A stretch of 11,200 nt of DNA from DASRJX01 sp035649235 (GTDB taxonomy: Bacteria > Acidobacteriota > Polarisedimenticolia > Gp22-AA2): the NCBI GenBank assembly GCA_035649235.1, contig DASRJX010000125.1, forward strand, positions 1 through 11,200, written 5' to 3'. Shown piece after piece: positions 1 through 7,758 of the stretch; position 1 is the stretch's first letter, and each line of letters opens with the position of its first letter. Below the pieces are notes generated by a model that was given only the letters and a program-made list of their open reading frames with translations, was not told where the DNA came from and did no database searches. The position numbers and the translations under genes were made by a program.

Positions 1-942
1 ATCGCCGGCATCTTCACCGTCGTCCTGGTCGCCGGCCTGGTGCCGGGCGTTTTCGCCGGCAACCTGACGCCAGTGCAGCGCCTGGTGTGCGCGCTTGGAG
101 TGGGCGTCTTCGGCGTCCTCTTCGTCACGGTGGCTGCGCGCATCGTCGGCATCGTTGGGGTGTCCTCGCAGCCGACCTCGGGCATCGCCCTGGTGACGCT
201 GCTCGGCACCGCGTCGGTCTTCGCCGCCTTGGGGTGGACTGATCCCGGGGCCCGCGCCGCCGTGCTGACGGTCGGCACCATCGTCGCCGTCGCGGCCTCG
301 AAGGCGGGGGACATCTCCCAGGATCTCAAGACCGGCTTCCTGGTCGGAGCGACGCCGGCGAAGCAGCAGTTCGGCCAGCTGATTGGAGCGGCCTTCGCCT
401 GCTGGGCGGTCGCCGGCACCGTGATCCTCCTCGGCAACGCCTACACGTTCGGCTCGAAGGACGTGCCGGCGCCGCAGGCCACGCTCATGAAGACGATCAT
501 CGAGGGGGTGCTCGCGGGGGAGCTCCCCTGGGGCCTGGTGTTGAGCGGCGCCGGACTCTCGCTGTCGGCCATGCTGTGCGGCGTGTCGGGCCTGGCCTTC
601 GCCATCGGGGTCTATCTGCCGCTCTCCTCGATGCTGGTCATCTACGTCGGCGGATGCGTCAGGGGGCTGGTCGAGAAGACCGCCCGCCGGAGGAGAGCGG
701 CGGCCGCCGGAGCCGGGAGCGCGGAGGCGGCCGGCGTGGACCCGGGTGTTCTGGCCGCTTCGGGGCTGGTCGCGGGGGAAGGTCTCGCCGGAGTCCTGGT
801 CGCCGGGCTCGTCGCCGCCGGCGTCGTGGAGCGATCGCGGCCGCCGCTTCTCGGAGGAACCTTGGGAGAGTTCGGCGCGCTCCTCGTCGCCGCGGCCCTG
901 TGCGCCTTCCTGCTGAAGGCCGGAAGAGAGGCGACGACCTAG
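1..942 (+). CDS. OPT-family oligopeptide/metal-chelate transporter, C-terminal part
   Basis: The reading frame is open from base 1, so the gene starts outside the window; 313 C-terminal residues are present and end at TAG 940-942. The OPT hallmark is visible near residues 104-126: a GDISQDLKTG stretch followed by GATPAKQQFGQLIGA, which is typical of prokaryotic OPT/YSL-like transporters. Several long hydrophobic stretches (about residues 1-50, 60-105, 130-145, 180-220 and 270-310) fit multiple inner-membrane helices. A short basic loop (ARRRRAAAA, about residues 229-237) precedes a GVDPGVLAASGL segment and the last two helices, an arrangement common in bacterial members. The family imports peptides or metal chelates using the proton gradient; the substrate here cannot be told. 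The gene converges with dinB, with a 4-bp gap between stop codons. Family call is strong; substrate is unknown. Confidence 0.9.
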   Translation: MAGIFTVVLVAGLVPGVFAGNLTPVQRLVCALGVGVFGVLFVTVAARIVGIVGVSSQPTSGIALVTLLGTASVFAALGWTDPGARAAVLTVGTIVAVAASKAGDISQDLKTGFLVGATPAKQQFGQLIGAAFACWAVAGTVILLGNAYTFGSKDVPAPQATLMKTIIEGVLAGELPWGLVLSGAGLSLSAMLCGVSGLAFAIGVYLPLSSMLVIYVGGCVRGLVEKTARRRRAAAAGAGSAEAAGVDPGVLAASGLVAGEGLAGVLVAGLVAAGVVERSRPPLLGGTLGEFGALLVAAALCAFLLKAGREATT

Positions 943-946
943 GCTC

Positions 947-2185
947 CTAGGGCCGCCCGGTCCTTCGGCCCCCTTGTCGCAGCAACCGCGCGCGCGTGAT
1001 GGCGGCATCCCCCAGCCGATCGCGGACGGCGTCGGCGGCGCGGGCGGCGCGCCGCGCGCGCTCTTCTTCGGGATCGGGGAAGAGGCCCGCCTGAGGCCCG
1101 GAGGCGAGGCCTGCCGGCACGATGCCGCTGACCCCGAGGCCCAGCAGGCGCACCCCCTGGCGGCCGAGACGGATGCGCTCGCGGAACAGATCCCGCGCCG
1201 CGCCGATCAGCATCTCGGCGAGATCGGTCGGCGCCTGCAGGGTGCGGGCCCGGGTCCAGGTCGTGAAGTCGCCCGTCCGGACCTTGATGTGGACGGTGCG
1301 CGCCCGGAGGCCTTCCCGCCGCAGCTCGCGCGCCACCCCCTCGGCGCGCGCCAGGAGCTCCCGGTCGATCGCCTCGGGATCACGCAGGTCCTCGCCGTAC
1401 GTGCGCTCTTCCGAGATCGACTTGGCCTCGCGCGAGGTCTCGACCGGACGATCGTCCTGTCCGTGCGCCAGGGCCAGGAGGTGCGCGCCCCAGGACTCGC
1501 CGACCAGCGCCTCGAGGGCCGGTGCGCTCTGCCCCGCCAGGTCGCCTATCGTCCTGAGGCCCGCTTTCTTGAGCCGGAGCGCCGTCTTCGGTCCCACGCC
1601 CCACAGGCGCTCGACGGGCAGCGGCCACAGGCGCGCCGGCACGTCCTCGAGCGCCAGGATCACGAGACCGTCGGGCTTCTCGAGGTCCGAGGCGACCTTC
1701 GCCAGGAACTTGTTTGGCGACACGCCGACCGACGCCGTCAGCCGCTCCTCTCTCCGGATGCGCGCTTTCAGGCCCGCCGCCACCTCGCGGCCTTCGCGGA
1801 GTGTCGTGACGGGGCGGCCGCAGTCGCCCGCCACGACGCCGCTCAGATCGAGGAACGCCTCGTCGATCGACACCGGCTCGACGACCGGCGTGGCGTCGTC
1901 CAGGATCGCCCGGATGCGCCGCGACACCTCGACGTAGAGGTCCATCCGGCCAGGCAGCCAGACGGCCTCTGGGCAGAGCCGCTCCGCCGTCACCGACGGC
2001 ATCGCCGAGCGCACGCCGAAGCGGCGCGCTTCGTAGGAGCAGGTCGAGACGACGCCGCGCCGCCCCCGGTGCCCGATGATGAGCGGCAGGCCTTCGAGCG
2101 CGGGGTTCTCCCGGATCTCGACCGCCGCGTAGAAGGCGTCCATGTCGAGGTGCAGGATGACCCGCTGCGAAGCCTGGCCCGGCAT
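947..2185 (-). CDS. dinB: DNA polymerase IV (Y-family translesion polymerase)
   Basis: The 412-residue protein is a Y-family polymerase that copies damaged DNA with low fidelity. Palm motifs are intact: HLDMDAFYAAVE at 12-23 carries metal ligands D14 and D16, with Y19 at the steric-gate position, and VSIDEAFLD at 105-113 carries D108 and E109. A CSYEARRFGVRSAMP segment (49-63) fits the fingers. A thumb helix-hairpin-helix lies at VERLWGVGPKTALRLKKAGL (191-210), and the little-finger domain covers about 250-355. QAGLF at 365-369 matches the beta-clamp binding pentapeptide but lies about 43 residues from the end, followed by a charged tail ending in basic residues. ATG 2185 is the only start that keeps the first catalytic aspartate; a GGGAGAG-like site lies 12 nt upstream (2198-2204). 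It is the last gene of the minus-strand unit, 51 bp after xth. Confidence 0.95.
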   Translation of the reverse strand: MPGQASQRVILHLDMDAFYAAVEIRENPALEGLPLIIGHRGRRGVVSTCSYEARRFGVRSAMPSVTAERLCPEAVWLPGRMDLYVEVSRRIRAILDDATPVVEPVSIDEAFLDLSGVVAGDCGRPVTTLREGREVAAGLKARIRREERLTASVGVSPNKFLAKVASDLEKPDGLVILALEDVPARLWPLPVERLWGVGPKTALRLKKAGLRTIGDLAGQSAPALEALVGESWGAHLLALAHGQDDRPVETSREAKSISEERTYGEDLRDPEAIDRELLARAEGVARELRREGLRARTVHIKVRTGDFTTWTRARTLQAPTDLAEMLIGAARDLFRERIRLGRQGVRLLGLGVSGIVPAGLASGPQAGLFPDPEEERARRAARAADAVRDRLGDAAITRARLLRQGGRRTGRP

Positions 2186-2236
2186 GAGTCGAGTCTACTC
2201 TCCCGCGGGTCCGGCGGGTGGGCTCCGGGGCGCCTC

Positions 2237-3025
2237 TCAGACGTCGCCGAACTCGGCGACGACCGGCGCGTGATCGGAGGGCTGCTGCCCCTTGCGCTCC
2301 TGGCGGTCTATCGACGCGGCGACGCACCGCCGCGCCAGCGGCTCGCTGGCCAGGATGAGGTCGATGCGCAGGCCGCGGTTCTTCGGGAAACCCAGCATGC
2401 GATAGTCCCACCAGGAGTAGAGCCCCGTCTCCTCGTGCCGCAGGCGGAGCGTATCGGCGAGCCCCCAGGCGCAAACCTGACGGAGCGCGGCGCGCGCCTC
2501 CGGGTGGAAGAGGACGGTCGGCTCCCAGGCCGCCGGGTCGTACACGTCGCGCGGCTCCGGCGCCACGTTGAAGTCGCCGCAGACGACCAGCGGATCGGTC
2601 GGCGACACGCGCCGATCGAGCCAGGCGCGCAGCCGCCGCATCCACTCCAGTTTGTAGCGCCACCGGTCGGAGCCGACCTCCTGCCCGTTCGGCACGTAGA
2701 CCGATACGACGCGCGCGTCCCGGCCCACAGCATCTGGGATCCGCGCCGCGATCAGCCGCGCCTGCGGATCGTCGACGCCGTCCCCGAAGCCCCGCTCGAC
2801 CTCGAGCGGCTCCCGGCGCGACAGGATCGCGACCCCGTTGTAGGTCTTCTGCCCGAAGACCGCGGCGTGATAGCCGAGGGCCTTGAGCTCCATCGACGGG
2901 AAATCGGCCTCCGTGACCTTGATCTCCTGCAGGCAGAGGACGTCCGGCTGGTTCGCCGCCAGCCAGCGCAGCAGGCGCTCCCGGCGCGCCCGGACCGAGT
3001 TGACGTTCCAGGTGGCGACCTTCAT
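2237..3025 (-). CDS. xth: Exodeoxyribonuclease III / AP endonuclease
   Basis: The 262-residue protein is of typical length for the exonuclease III family (EEP fold), which cuts DNA at abasic sites and trims 3' blocked ends during base-excision repair. Active-site motifs are all present: N7 in TWNVNS, E34 in LQEIK, Y110 in VYVPNG, D151 and N153 in GDFNVAPE, the FSW-type segment LYSWWDYR (202-209), D222 in GLRIDLIL, and the catalytic pair D251/H252 in SDHAPV. The frame stays open upstream, but the conserved N-terminus MKVATWN fixes ATG 3025 as the start. That ATG overlaps the TGA of the upstream ABC ATPase gene (ATGA), which implies translational coupling; a GGGA sits 8 nt upstream. Expression with a nutrient importer is unusual for this repair enzyme. 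Confidence 0.95.
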   Translation of the reverse strand: MKVATWNVNSVRARRERLLRWLAANQPDVLCLQEIKVTEADFPSMELKALGYHAAVFGQKTYNGVAILSRREPLEVERGFGDGVDDPQARLIAARIPDAVGRDARVVSVYVPNGQEVGSDRWRYKLEWMRRLRAWLDRRVSPTDPLVVCGDFNVAPEPRDVYDPAAWEPTVLFHPEARAALRQVCAWGLADTLRLRHEETGLYSWWDYRMLGFPKNRGLRIDLILASEPLARRCVAASIDRQERKGQQPSDHAPVVAEFGDV

Positions 3026-3855
3026 CGTCGCGGTCCCTTCGGGAGGACGAGCGGCGCCCCACTCGCCGGGTCGCGGGCCACCTCCGCTTCGGTCTCGTAC
3101 ACCTCGCGGATGCGCTCCGGGGTCAGGACGCGATCCGGCGGCCCGTCGGCCACCAGCCGTCCGAGGTGCAGCAGGACGAGGCGACCGGCGTGGCGGGCCG
3201 CCAGGTTCAGATCGTGGCTCACCGCCAGGACCGCCAGCCCCTGCTCGCGGCTCAGCCGCCCGAGAATCTCGTAGATGGCGAGGGCGTGCTTCATGTCCAG
3301 GAACGCCGTCGGCTCGTCCATCAGCAACACGCGCGGCTCCTGCGCCAGGGCGCGCGCGATCAGGGCGCGCTGCCTCTCGCCGCTGCTCAGCTCCTGAATC
3401 GGCCGCCCTTCGCGCCCCTGGAGATCGACGTCGCGCAGGGCCGCGCGCGCCGCGGCATAGTCCTTTGGCCCTTCCAGACCCAGGAGCCCGAGGCGCGGCG
3501 CTCTCCCCATCAGGACCACTTCGAGGACGCTGAAGTTGAAGAGCAGCGGCGATTCCTGCAGGACGACGGCGATCCGGCACGCCCGGGCGCGAGGCGGAAG
3601 GGCGCTCATCGGCCGGCCCTCGAGGCGGACCTGCCCCCCGGCCGGCCGCAGGAGACCGCCCAGGAGTCTCACGAGGGTTGTCTTGCCGGACCCGTTCGGT
3701 CCGATCAGCCCGACGAACCCGCCCGTGGAGAGGCCGATCGACAGGTCGTCGAACAGGTCCGAGGGCGCGCCGGGGTGTCGGTAGCGGAGGCCGATGGCCT
3801 CGAGAACTGGTGCTGTGCCGGGCGCCGCCGCGGGCTCCGGCCGGGCGTCATTCAA
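3022..3855 (-). CDS. ABC importer ATP-binding protein, FecE/BtuD/HmuV type
   Basis: This 277-residue nucleotide-binding subunit powers the adjacent FecCD-type permease, on the cytoplasmic face of the membrane. All ABC motifs are intact: Walker A GPNGSGKT (52-59), Q-loop Q100, signature LSSGERQ (156-162), Walker B VLLMDE with catalytic E181, a D-loop at TAFLD (183-187), and switch H214 in VSHD. The FSVLEVVLMGR segment (108-118) and the C-terminal RIREVYETEAEV segment (249-260) are typical of siderophore, heme and cobalamin importers. The start is TTG 3855; there is no in-frame ATG nearby, and the ATG at 3851 is out of frame. GGGAGG (3863-3868) lies 7 nt upstream, supporting the TTG. It overlaps the permease gene by 8 bp and xth by 4 bp. 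The substrate is not determinable. Confidence 0.93.
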   Translation of the reverse strand: MNDARPEPAAAPGTAPVLEAIGLRYRHPGAPSDLFDDLSIGLSTGGFVGLIGPNGSGKTTLVRLLGGLLRPAGGQVRLEGRPMSALPPRARACRIAVVLQESPLLFNFSVLEVVLMGRAPRLGLLGLEGPKDYAAARAALRDVDLQGREGRPIQELSSGERQRALIARALAQEPRVLLMDEPTAFLDMKHALAIYEILGRLSREQGLAVLAVSHDLNLAARHAGRLVLLHLGRLVADGPPDRVLTPERIREVYETEAEVARDPASGAPLVLPKGPRR

Positions 3856-4867
3856 AGTAGGTCCTCCCGCGCTGCCGCCTGTAGATCCAGAAGAAGAACG
3901 GGCCTCCGCACAGGGCGGTGATCACGCCCACCGGAAGCTCCGTGGGCGCCATCACCGTGCGCGCCACGGTGTCGGAGGCGGCCAGGAAGACGGCGCCGAT
4001 CAGGGAGGACGCGGGGACCAGGAGCCGGTGGTCTGGCCCGAAGAGGATGCGCGCCACGTGCGGCACGATGAGGCCGATGAATCCCACCGGGCCGGTCACC
4101 GAGACCACCGCCGCGGTCACGAGCGAGCCGAGCACCACGAGGAGCGCGCGCGTCCGCTCCACGCCGACGCCCAGGGAGCGCGCCGTGTCCTCGCCGGCCG
4201 AGAGGAGGTTGAGATCCCGCCCGAACAGGCTGATGGCCGCGATCCCGAAGAGGCTGACCGCTCCGACCGAGGCGATGACCGGGTACGACTCGACCGGAAT
4301 GGATCCGATCATCCACAGCCGCAGGCCGTGGAGCCTCGTCAGTTCGACGATGGTCTCGATGAACAGGATGAGGGCGAGATAGACCGTGTTTGTGACGACG
4401 CCGATGAGCAGCATCGGGTACGAGGCCAGCCGGCCGCCGACGCGCGACAGGGCGAAGATGAAGGCGACCGTGAGGACCGCGCCGGCGAAGGCGAAGGTCT
4501 GGCGCACCGGTATGAACGGCAGGAGGGCCGGCAGTCCCGCCGCCGTGGCGGCAAACGCGCCGAGCGCGGCGCCGCCCGAGACGCCCAGGATGTACGGGTC
4601 GGCGAGCGGGTTTCTCAGGACCGCCTGGAAGACCGCGCCCGCGGATCCCAGGGCGGCGCCGGCGATCGCCGCCAGGAGGAGCCGTGGCAGGCGCAGCCTC
4701 AGGATCATGACCGCCGCGTCGTCGTTGCGACGCAGCAGGTCGCCGAGCCCCACGCCGCTGCTCCCCACCCCCGCGCCGACGAGCAGCGTCAGGGCGAGCG
4801 CCAGGAGAAGGAGAGACAGGGAGGCGAGGAGACGCGTCCAGGTAAGCGGGCCTGCCGCGGCCCTCAT
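3848..4867 (-). CDS. FecCD-family ABC transporter permease (metallophore/heme/cobamide import)
   Basis: This is an integral inner-membrane permease of the BtuC/FecCD/HmuU family, 339 residues from ATG 4867, a usual length for the family. Signatures are clear: RLRLPRLL followed by GAVFQAVLRNPLADPYILG early in the protein; the coupling-helix region GPVGFIGLIVPHVAR about two thirds along, which contacts the ATPase; and a C-terminal PTELPVGVITALCGGPFFF. About nine or ten hydrophobic helices can be traced. The start is uncertain: TTG 4894 would add nine residues (MQPDGAGAS), and neither start has a strong ribosome site. It is the first gene of the minus-strand unit and is followed by its ATPase with an 8-bp overlap. 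No periplasmic binding protein or TonB-dependent receptor gene lies in the window, so the substrate (siderophore, heme or B12) cannot be assigned. Confidence 0.93.
   Translation of the reverse strand: MRAAAGPLTWTRLLASLSLLLLALALTLLVGAGVGSSGVGLGDLLRRNDDAAVMILRLRLPRLLLAAIAGAALGSAGAVFQAVLRNPLADPYILGVSGGAALGAFAATAAGLPALLPFIPVRQTFAFAGAVLTVAFIFALSRVGGRLASYPMLLIGVVTNTVYLALILFIETIVELTRLHGLRLWMIGSIPVESYPVIASVGAVSLFGIAAISLFGRDLNLLSAGEDTARSLGVGVERTRALLVVLGSLVTAAVVSVTGPVGFIGLIVPHVARILFGPDHRLLVPASSLIGAVFLAASDTVARTVMAPTELPVGVITALCGGPFFFWIYRRQRGRTYFE
3863..3868 (-). promoter_or_regulatory. Ribosome binding site deciding a TTG start
   Basis: The minus strand reads GGGAGG, then seven bases, then TTG 3855-3853. 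This is near-ideal Shine-Dalgarno spacing and explains why the ABC ATPase begins at TTG rather than at a later codon. The site lies inside the 3' end of the permease gene. Confidence 0.7.
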
Positions 4868-4946
4868 GGAGGCGCCGGCGCCATCTGGTTGCAAAAAATC
4901 GCGACAAGATCGTCACGTCGTGGGAGGGTCACGCGGACGATCCTAT

Positions 4947-4952
4947 TACAAT
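4947..4952 (+). promoter_or_regulatory. Possible -10 element for tldD
   Basis: TACAAT matches the TATAAT consensus at five of six positions, in the AT-richest part of the divergent intergenic region. It would place transcription start near 4959, about 25 nt before ATG 4984. No convincing -35 hexamer lies 16-18 bp upstream, so this is a weak call. If real, it excludes ATG 4951, which overlaps the element, as the tldD start. Confidence 0.3.
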
Positions 4953-4970
4953 GATACGGGAGGCGCCCCG

Positions 4971-4978
4971 GGGGGGAG
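4971..4978 (+). promoter_or_regulatory. Ribosome binding site deciding the tldD start
   Basis: GGGGGGAG ends 5 nt before ATG 4984. The alternative in-frame ATG at 4951 has no purine-rich site in front of it, so 4984 is preferred. Confidence 0.6.
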
Positions 4979-4983
4979 CGCGC

Positions 4984-6432
4984 ATGCCAATCCAGGACCG
5001 CTCCGATCCGGTTCGCTTGCCGCCCGGCCACTCGCTTCTCGCGCGACTCGATCCCGTCCTGATGCGGCAGACCGCCGCGGCGCTCGCGAGCCGCCCGGGA
5101 GAATACGGCGATCTATTCGTGGAGGAGGTGCGCCACGGTGAGGTCTCGCGCCGCCGGGGCCGATCCGGGCCGGCGGTCGTCGGCGGCTGGGCCGGCGTGG
5201 CGGCGAGACGGATCGAGCCGCGCGGCGGCGTGCGGCACAGCTCCGCGGCCGGCGTCGACGAGGCGACGATCGGCGCGCTGCCGCGGCGGCTTCGCGGAGA
5301 GGGGGCGGGACGCCGAGGCGCTCCCGCGCCAGAGCCTCGCAGCATCCCCTGCGATCCGCATCTCCTCGACTCCCTGGCGGGCTACCTCGAAGAGGTCGAG
5401 GCCGAAACGCTGCGGGCGCTCGGCGAAGGGTCCGCATCCTCGCATCTCGACGCAGGCGTCTTCTTCTCCGCGCGTGCCCAGGCCCGCTCGCAGATGGTCG
5501 CCGTCGCCACCTCCGAAGGGGATCTGGCCGAAGAGATGCGGGACTGGTCGGCCTTCTCCGTGACGCTCGCCGTGGAGCACCGCGGGGACCCGGCGCTCGA
5601 GGTCGCGCAGGCGGGCGGGGCCCGCGGCCCCGATCGGCTCCGGGCGCTCCACGCTCCCTCCGACATCGCGCGGAGGCTCGTGGAGGCCTGGCGCGAAACC
5701 TCGAGCGCGGCCTCCCCGCCGTCCGGCGAAACGGCGGTCATCCTGGCGCCCGGCGCCGGAGGCATCCTGTTCCACGAGGCCTGCGGACACGCGCTGGAAG
5801 GGGATCGCGCGCTGCGCGATCGGTCGGCTCTCGCGTCCCTCGTGGGGGAGGTGGTGGGGCCCCGGGATCTGACGCTCGTGGACGACCCGACGCTCGATGG
5901 ACTTCCCGGGTCGCGCCGCTTCGACGACGAAGGCTGGCCGACGGCGCGCATTGTCCTCATCGAGGCCGGGCGGGTGGCCGGTCTGCTGCTGGACCGCGCC
6001 ACGGCCCTCCGGGCCGGCACGGCGCCGACCGGCAGCGCGCGACGGGAGTCTTACCGCGATCTCCCGCTGCCCCGAATGACCAACACCTTCGTGACCGAAG
6101 CGACCCGGGACCCGGCGGAGATCGTCGCCTCGGTCGCGAAGGGGATTTACGTCGAGGAGCTGGGGGCCGGGCGCGTCGACACCGCGACCGCCGACTTCAC
6201 CTTCCGCGTGCGGCGCGCGTCCCTGGTCGCCGGCGGCCGCAGGGTGGCGCCGCTTCGGCCGTGCATCGTCTCCGGCAATGGCCTGCGCGCGCTGGCCGGC
6301 ATCAGGATGATAGGCGCCGACCTGCGGTTCGACGCCGGGGCCGGCGAGTGCGGCAAGGAGGGCCAGAGAGCCCGGTCGTCCGTCGGGCAGCCGACCATCC
6401 TCATCGACGGCCTCTGGGTGCGGCCCGCATGA
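4984..6432 (+). CDS. tldD: TldD-type metalloprotease subunit
   Basis: The 482-residue protein has nearly the E. coli TldD length. TldD is the catalytic half of the TldD/TldE heterodimer, a cytoplasmic zinc peptidase known to trim unfolded peptides, microcin precursors and the CcdA antitoxin. The metal site is visible: HEACGHALEGD at 264-274 gives the HExxxH motif (H264, E265, H269), and the late cysteine C456 in AGECGKEGQ corresponds to the conserved C-terminal metal-ligand region. Other family blocks are FDDEGWPTA (313-321), GSARRESYRDLPLPRMTNTF (350-369), and the C-terminal VGQPTILIDGL. The N-terminal third is arginine- and alanine-rich and less conserved. The start at ATG 4984 is preferred over ATG 4951 because of the GGGGGGAG site. 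Its TGA overlaps the ATG of tldE (ATGA), so the two are made together. Confidence 0.93.
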   Translation: MPIQDRSDPVRLPPGHSLLARLDPVLMRQTAAALASRPGEYGDLFVEEVRHGEVSRRRGRSGPAVVGGWAGVAARRIEPRGGVRHSSAAGVDEATIGALPRRLRGEGAGRRGAPAPEPRSIPCDPHLLDSLAGYLEEVEAETLRALGEGSASSHLDAGVFFSARAQARSQMVAVATSEGDLAEEMRDWSAFSVTLAVEHRGDPALEVAQAGGARGPDRLRALHAPSDIARRLVEAWRETSSAASPPSGETAVILAPGAGGILFHEACGHALEGDRALRDRSALASLVGEVVGPRDLTLVDDPTLDGLPGSRRFDDEGWPTARIVLIEAGRVAGLLLDRATALRAGTAPTGSARRESYRDLPLPRMTNTFVTEATRDPAEIVASVAKGIYVEELGAGRVDTATADFTFRVRRASLVAGGRRVAPLRPCIVSGNGLRALAGIRMIGADLRFDAGAGECGKEGQRARSSVGQPTILIDGLWVRPA

Positions 6433-7757
6433 GCGGGGTGTCCGAGGATCTCCTCCAGGCGGCGCTCGCCGCGGGGGCCCTCGAGGCGGAGGTGTTCTGG
6501 AAGCGGGGGCGCGGCCGGCGCGTGGCGCTGGAGCCGGGACTCCAGCCCGGATCGGCCCCCGTGCTGACGGTCTCCACCACGGAGGAGGAGGGCACGGCGA
6601 TCCGGGTCGTCGACCGGCAGGGCCGGCACGGCTTCGCGTGGATTGGCCTTCCCGGCGGCGAGAGCGCCGGCGCCTCGCTTCTGGAAGCGGCCTGGGCCTC
6701 GGCGCGCCACGATCCGGAGGGCGGGGCCGCGCGCCCGCCCCTCGGTCCCGGGCCCCGGACGATCGTGGAAGGCAAAGACTTGCGGATCGACGATCCGGAA
6801 TGCATGGCCCTGCCTCCGGAGCGGATCGCGGCGCTCCTCTTGGAGGCGGCGGCCGAAGCGGGCGAGGGAGGCGGAGCCGTCGCCGTCGATCACCTGGCCT
6901 TGAGCGAGGTCGAGACGACGATTTCCCTCGCCAACTCGCGGGGCTTTCGCGGGTCGTACACAAAGTCGCTCGTCTTTCTGAGCCTGGCGCTCGTCCCGGC
7001 GGAGCCCGGCGCCGCCGCGGTGGTCGAGGAGCGATCCGCCTGCCGCCTCGCCGACCTCGACCTGCGTGGCTGCATCCGGGACGCCCTGCTGCGGGCGGGT
7101 CCGTCCCGGCCCGGGCAGGCTCCGGACGCCTCCGAAGCCGTGCCGCTCCTCCTCACGCCGCGCGCTGCGGCCTCCTTCCTCGCCGCCATCGCCCCCTGGG
7201 CGCTCTCCGGCGAGGCGGGGATCTGGAAGGGGAGCTCGCTCCTGATCGTCGACGACGCGACCCTCGCCGGTCGGCCGGGGACCACGCCGTTCGACGGGGT
7301 GGGCTACGAGACCCGGCGGACCGTCCTGGTGCAGGACGGCGCCTCGGTCGGCCGCCTGTCGGCCGAGGGCGGAAACCTCGTGCGCCCGTCCTACCGCGAC
7401 CTCCCGCGGCTCGAGCCGGCCGGGCTCCTGATCCTGCCGGCCGGCGGGCTGCACGGCGGCCTGATCTCGGACGAATCGTTGGCCCTGTCTGTTCACGTCG
7501 TCGAGGTCGTCCCCGGGCCGACCTGGAGTCTGCGCATCCGGCGCGGCGAGTTTCTGAGAGGGGGCGTCGCGATGGGACCGGCGGACGGCCTGCTCTGGGA
7601 AGGACCGCTCGCATCGCTCCTGCGCGGGGTCTCGGTCGTCGGGGGGGAGGTGGGCTTCTATCACTGCGGCGTTCCGGTGGGAGCGCCAGGACTGCGCATC
7701 GACGGACTCAGGCCGCTGCGGGCTGAGTCGCCGGGGCGCTCGGCCCAGAGGGTCTGA
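6429..7757 (+). CDS. tldE: TldE/PmbA-type metalloprotease partner subunit
   Basis: The 442-residue protein is the non-catalytic partner of TldD. It lacks HExxxH, as expected for TldE/PmbA, and aligns in layout with the family: an N-terminal alpha/beta part, SLANSRGFRGSYTKS (166-180), a LLLTPRAAASFLAAIAPWAL core (240-259), and FDGVGYETRRTVLVQDG (288-304), which corresponds to the TldD DDEG region. SYRDLP (321-326) mirrors the same block in TldD. The C-terminal half (GEFLRGGVAMGPADGLLW onward) is divergent from E. coli PmbA. The frame is open upstream through tldD, but the ATG overlapping the tldD stop (6429-6432) gives the family-like N-terminus. The assignment rests on these blocks plus its position directly after tldD. 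It ends 38 bp from the convergent kinase gene. Confidence 0.85.
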   Translation: MSGVSEDLLQAALAAGALEAEVFWKRGRGRRVALEPGLQPGSAPVLTVSTTEEEGTAIRVVDRQGRHGFAWIGLPGGESAGASLLEAAWASARHDPEGGAARPPLGPGPRTIVEGKDLRIDDPECMALPPERIAALLLEAAAEAGEGGGAVAVDHLALSEVETTISLANSRGFRGSYTKSLVFLSLALVPAEPGAAAVVEERSACRLADLDLRGCIRDALLRAGPSRPGQAPDASEAVPLLLTPRAAASFLAAIAPWALSGEAGIWKGSSLLIVDDATLAGRPGTTPFDGVGYETRRTVLVQDGASVGRLSAEGGNLVRPSYRDLPRLEPAGLLILPAGGLHGGLISDESLALSVHVVEVVPGPTWSLRIRRGEFLRGGVAMGPADGLLWEGPLASLLRGVSVVGGEVGFYHCGVPVGAPGLRIDGLRPLRAESPGRSAQRV

Positions 7758-7758
7758 C

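Noticed and set aside
1380..3062. A 560-codon minus-strand frame spanning dinB and xth in another frame
   Set aside because: It runs on the same strand as two real genes but in a different frame and is composed largely of Arg, Gly and Ala. The real frames carry the conserved motifs.
974..3274. A 766-codon plus-strand open frame over dinB, xth and the ABC ATPase
   Set aside because: It is antisense to three genes with intact catalytic motifs. The translation is rich in Arg, Ala, Pro, Asp and Gln with no domain pattern, as expected for a mirror frame in GC-rich DNA.
4951..4983. Eleven extra N-terminal residues for TldD from ATG 4951
   Set aside because: There is no ribosome site, the ATG overlaps a possible -10 element, and ATG 4984 has GGGGGGAG at good spacing.
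3794..5141. Overlapping plus-strand frames over the permease gene, one extending into tldD
   Set aside because: They are strongly charged, repetitive translations antisense to a clear membrane protein; no start signal or domain supports them.
5113..6963. A 616-codon minus-strand open frame across tldD and tldE
   Set aside because: It is antisense to the metalloprotease genes and low in complexity (Arg/Pro/Gly), with no recognisable motif or ribosome site.
6147..7664. A 505-codon minus-strand open frame over tldE
   Set aside because: It is a shadow of tldE with biased composition and no family pattern.
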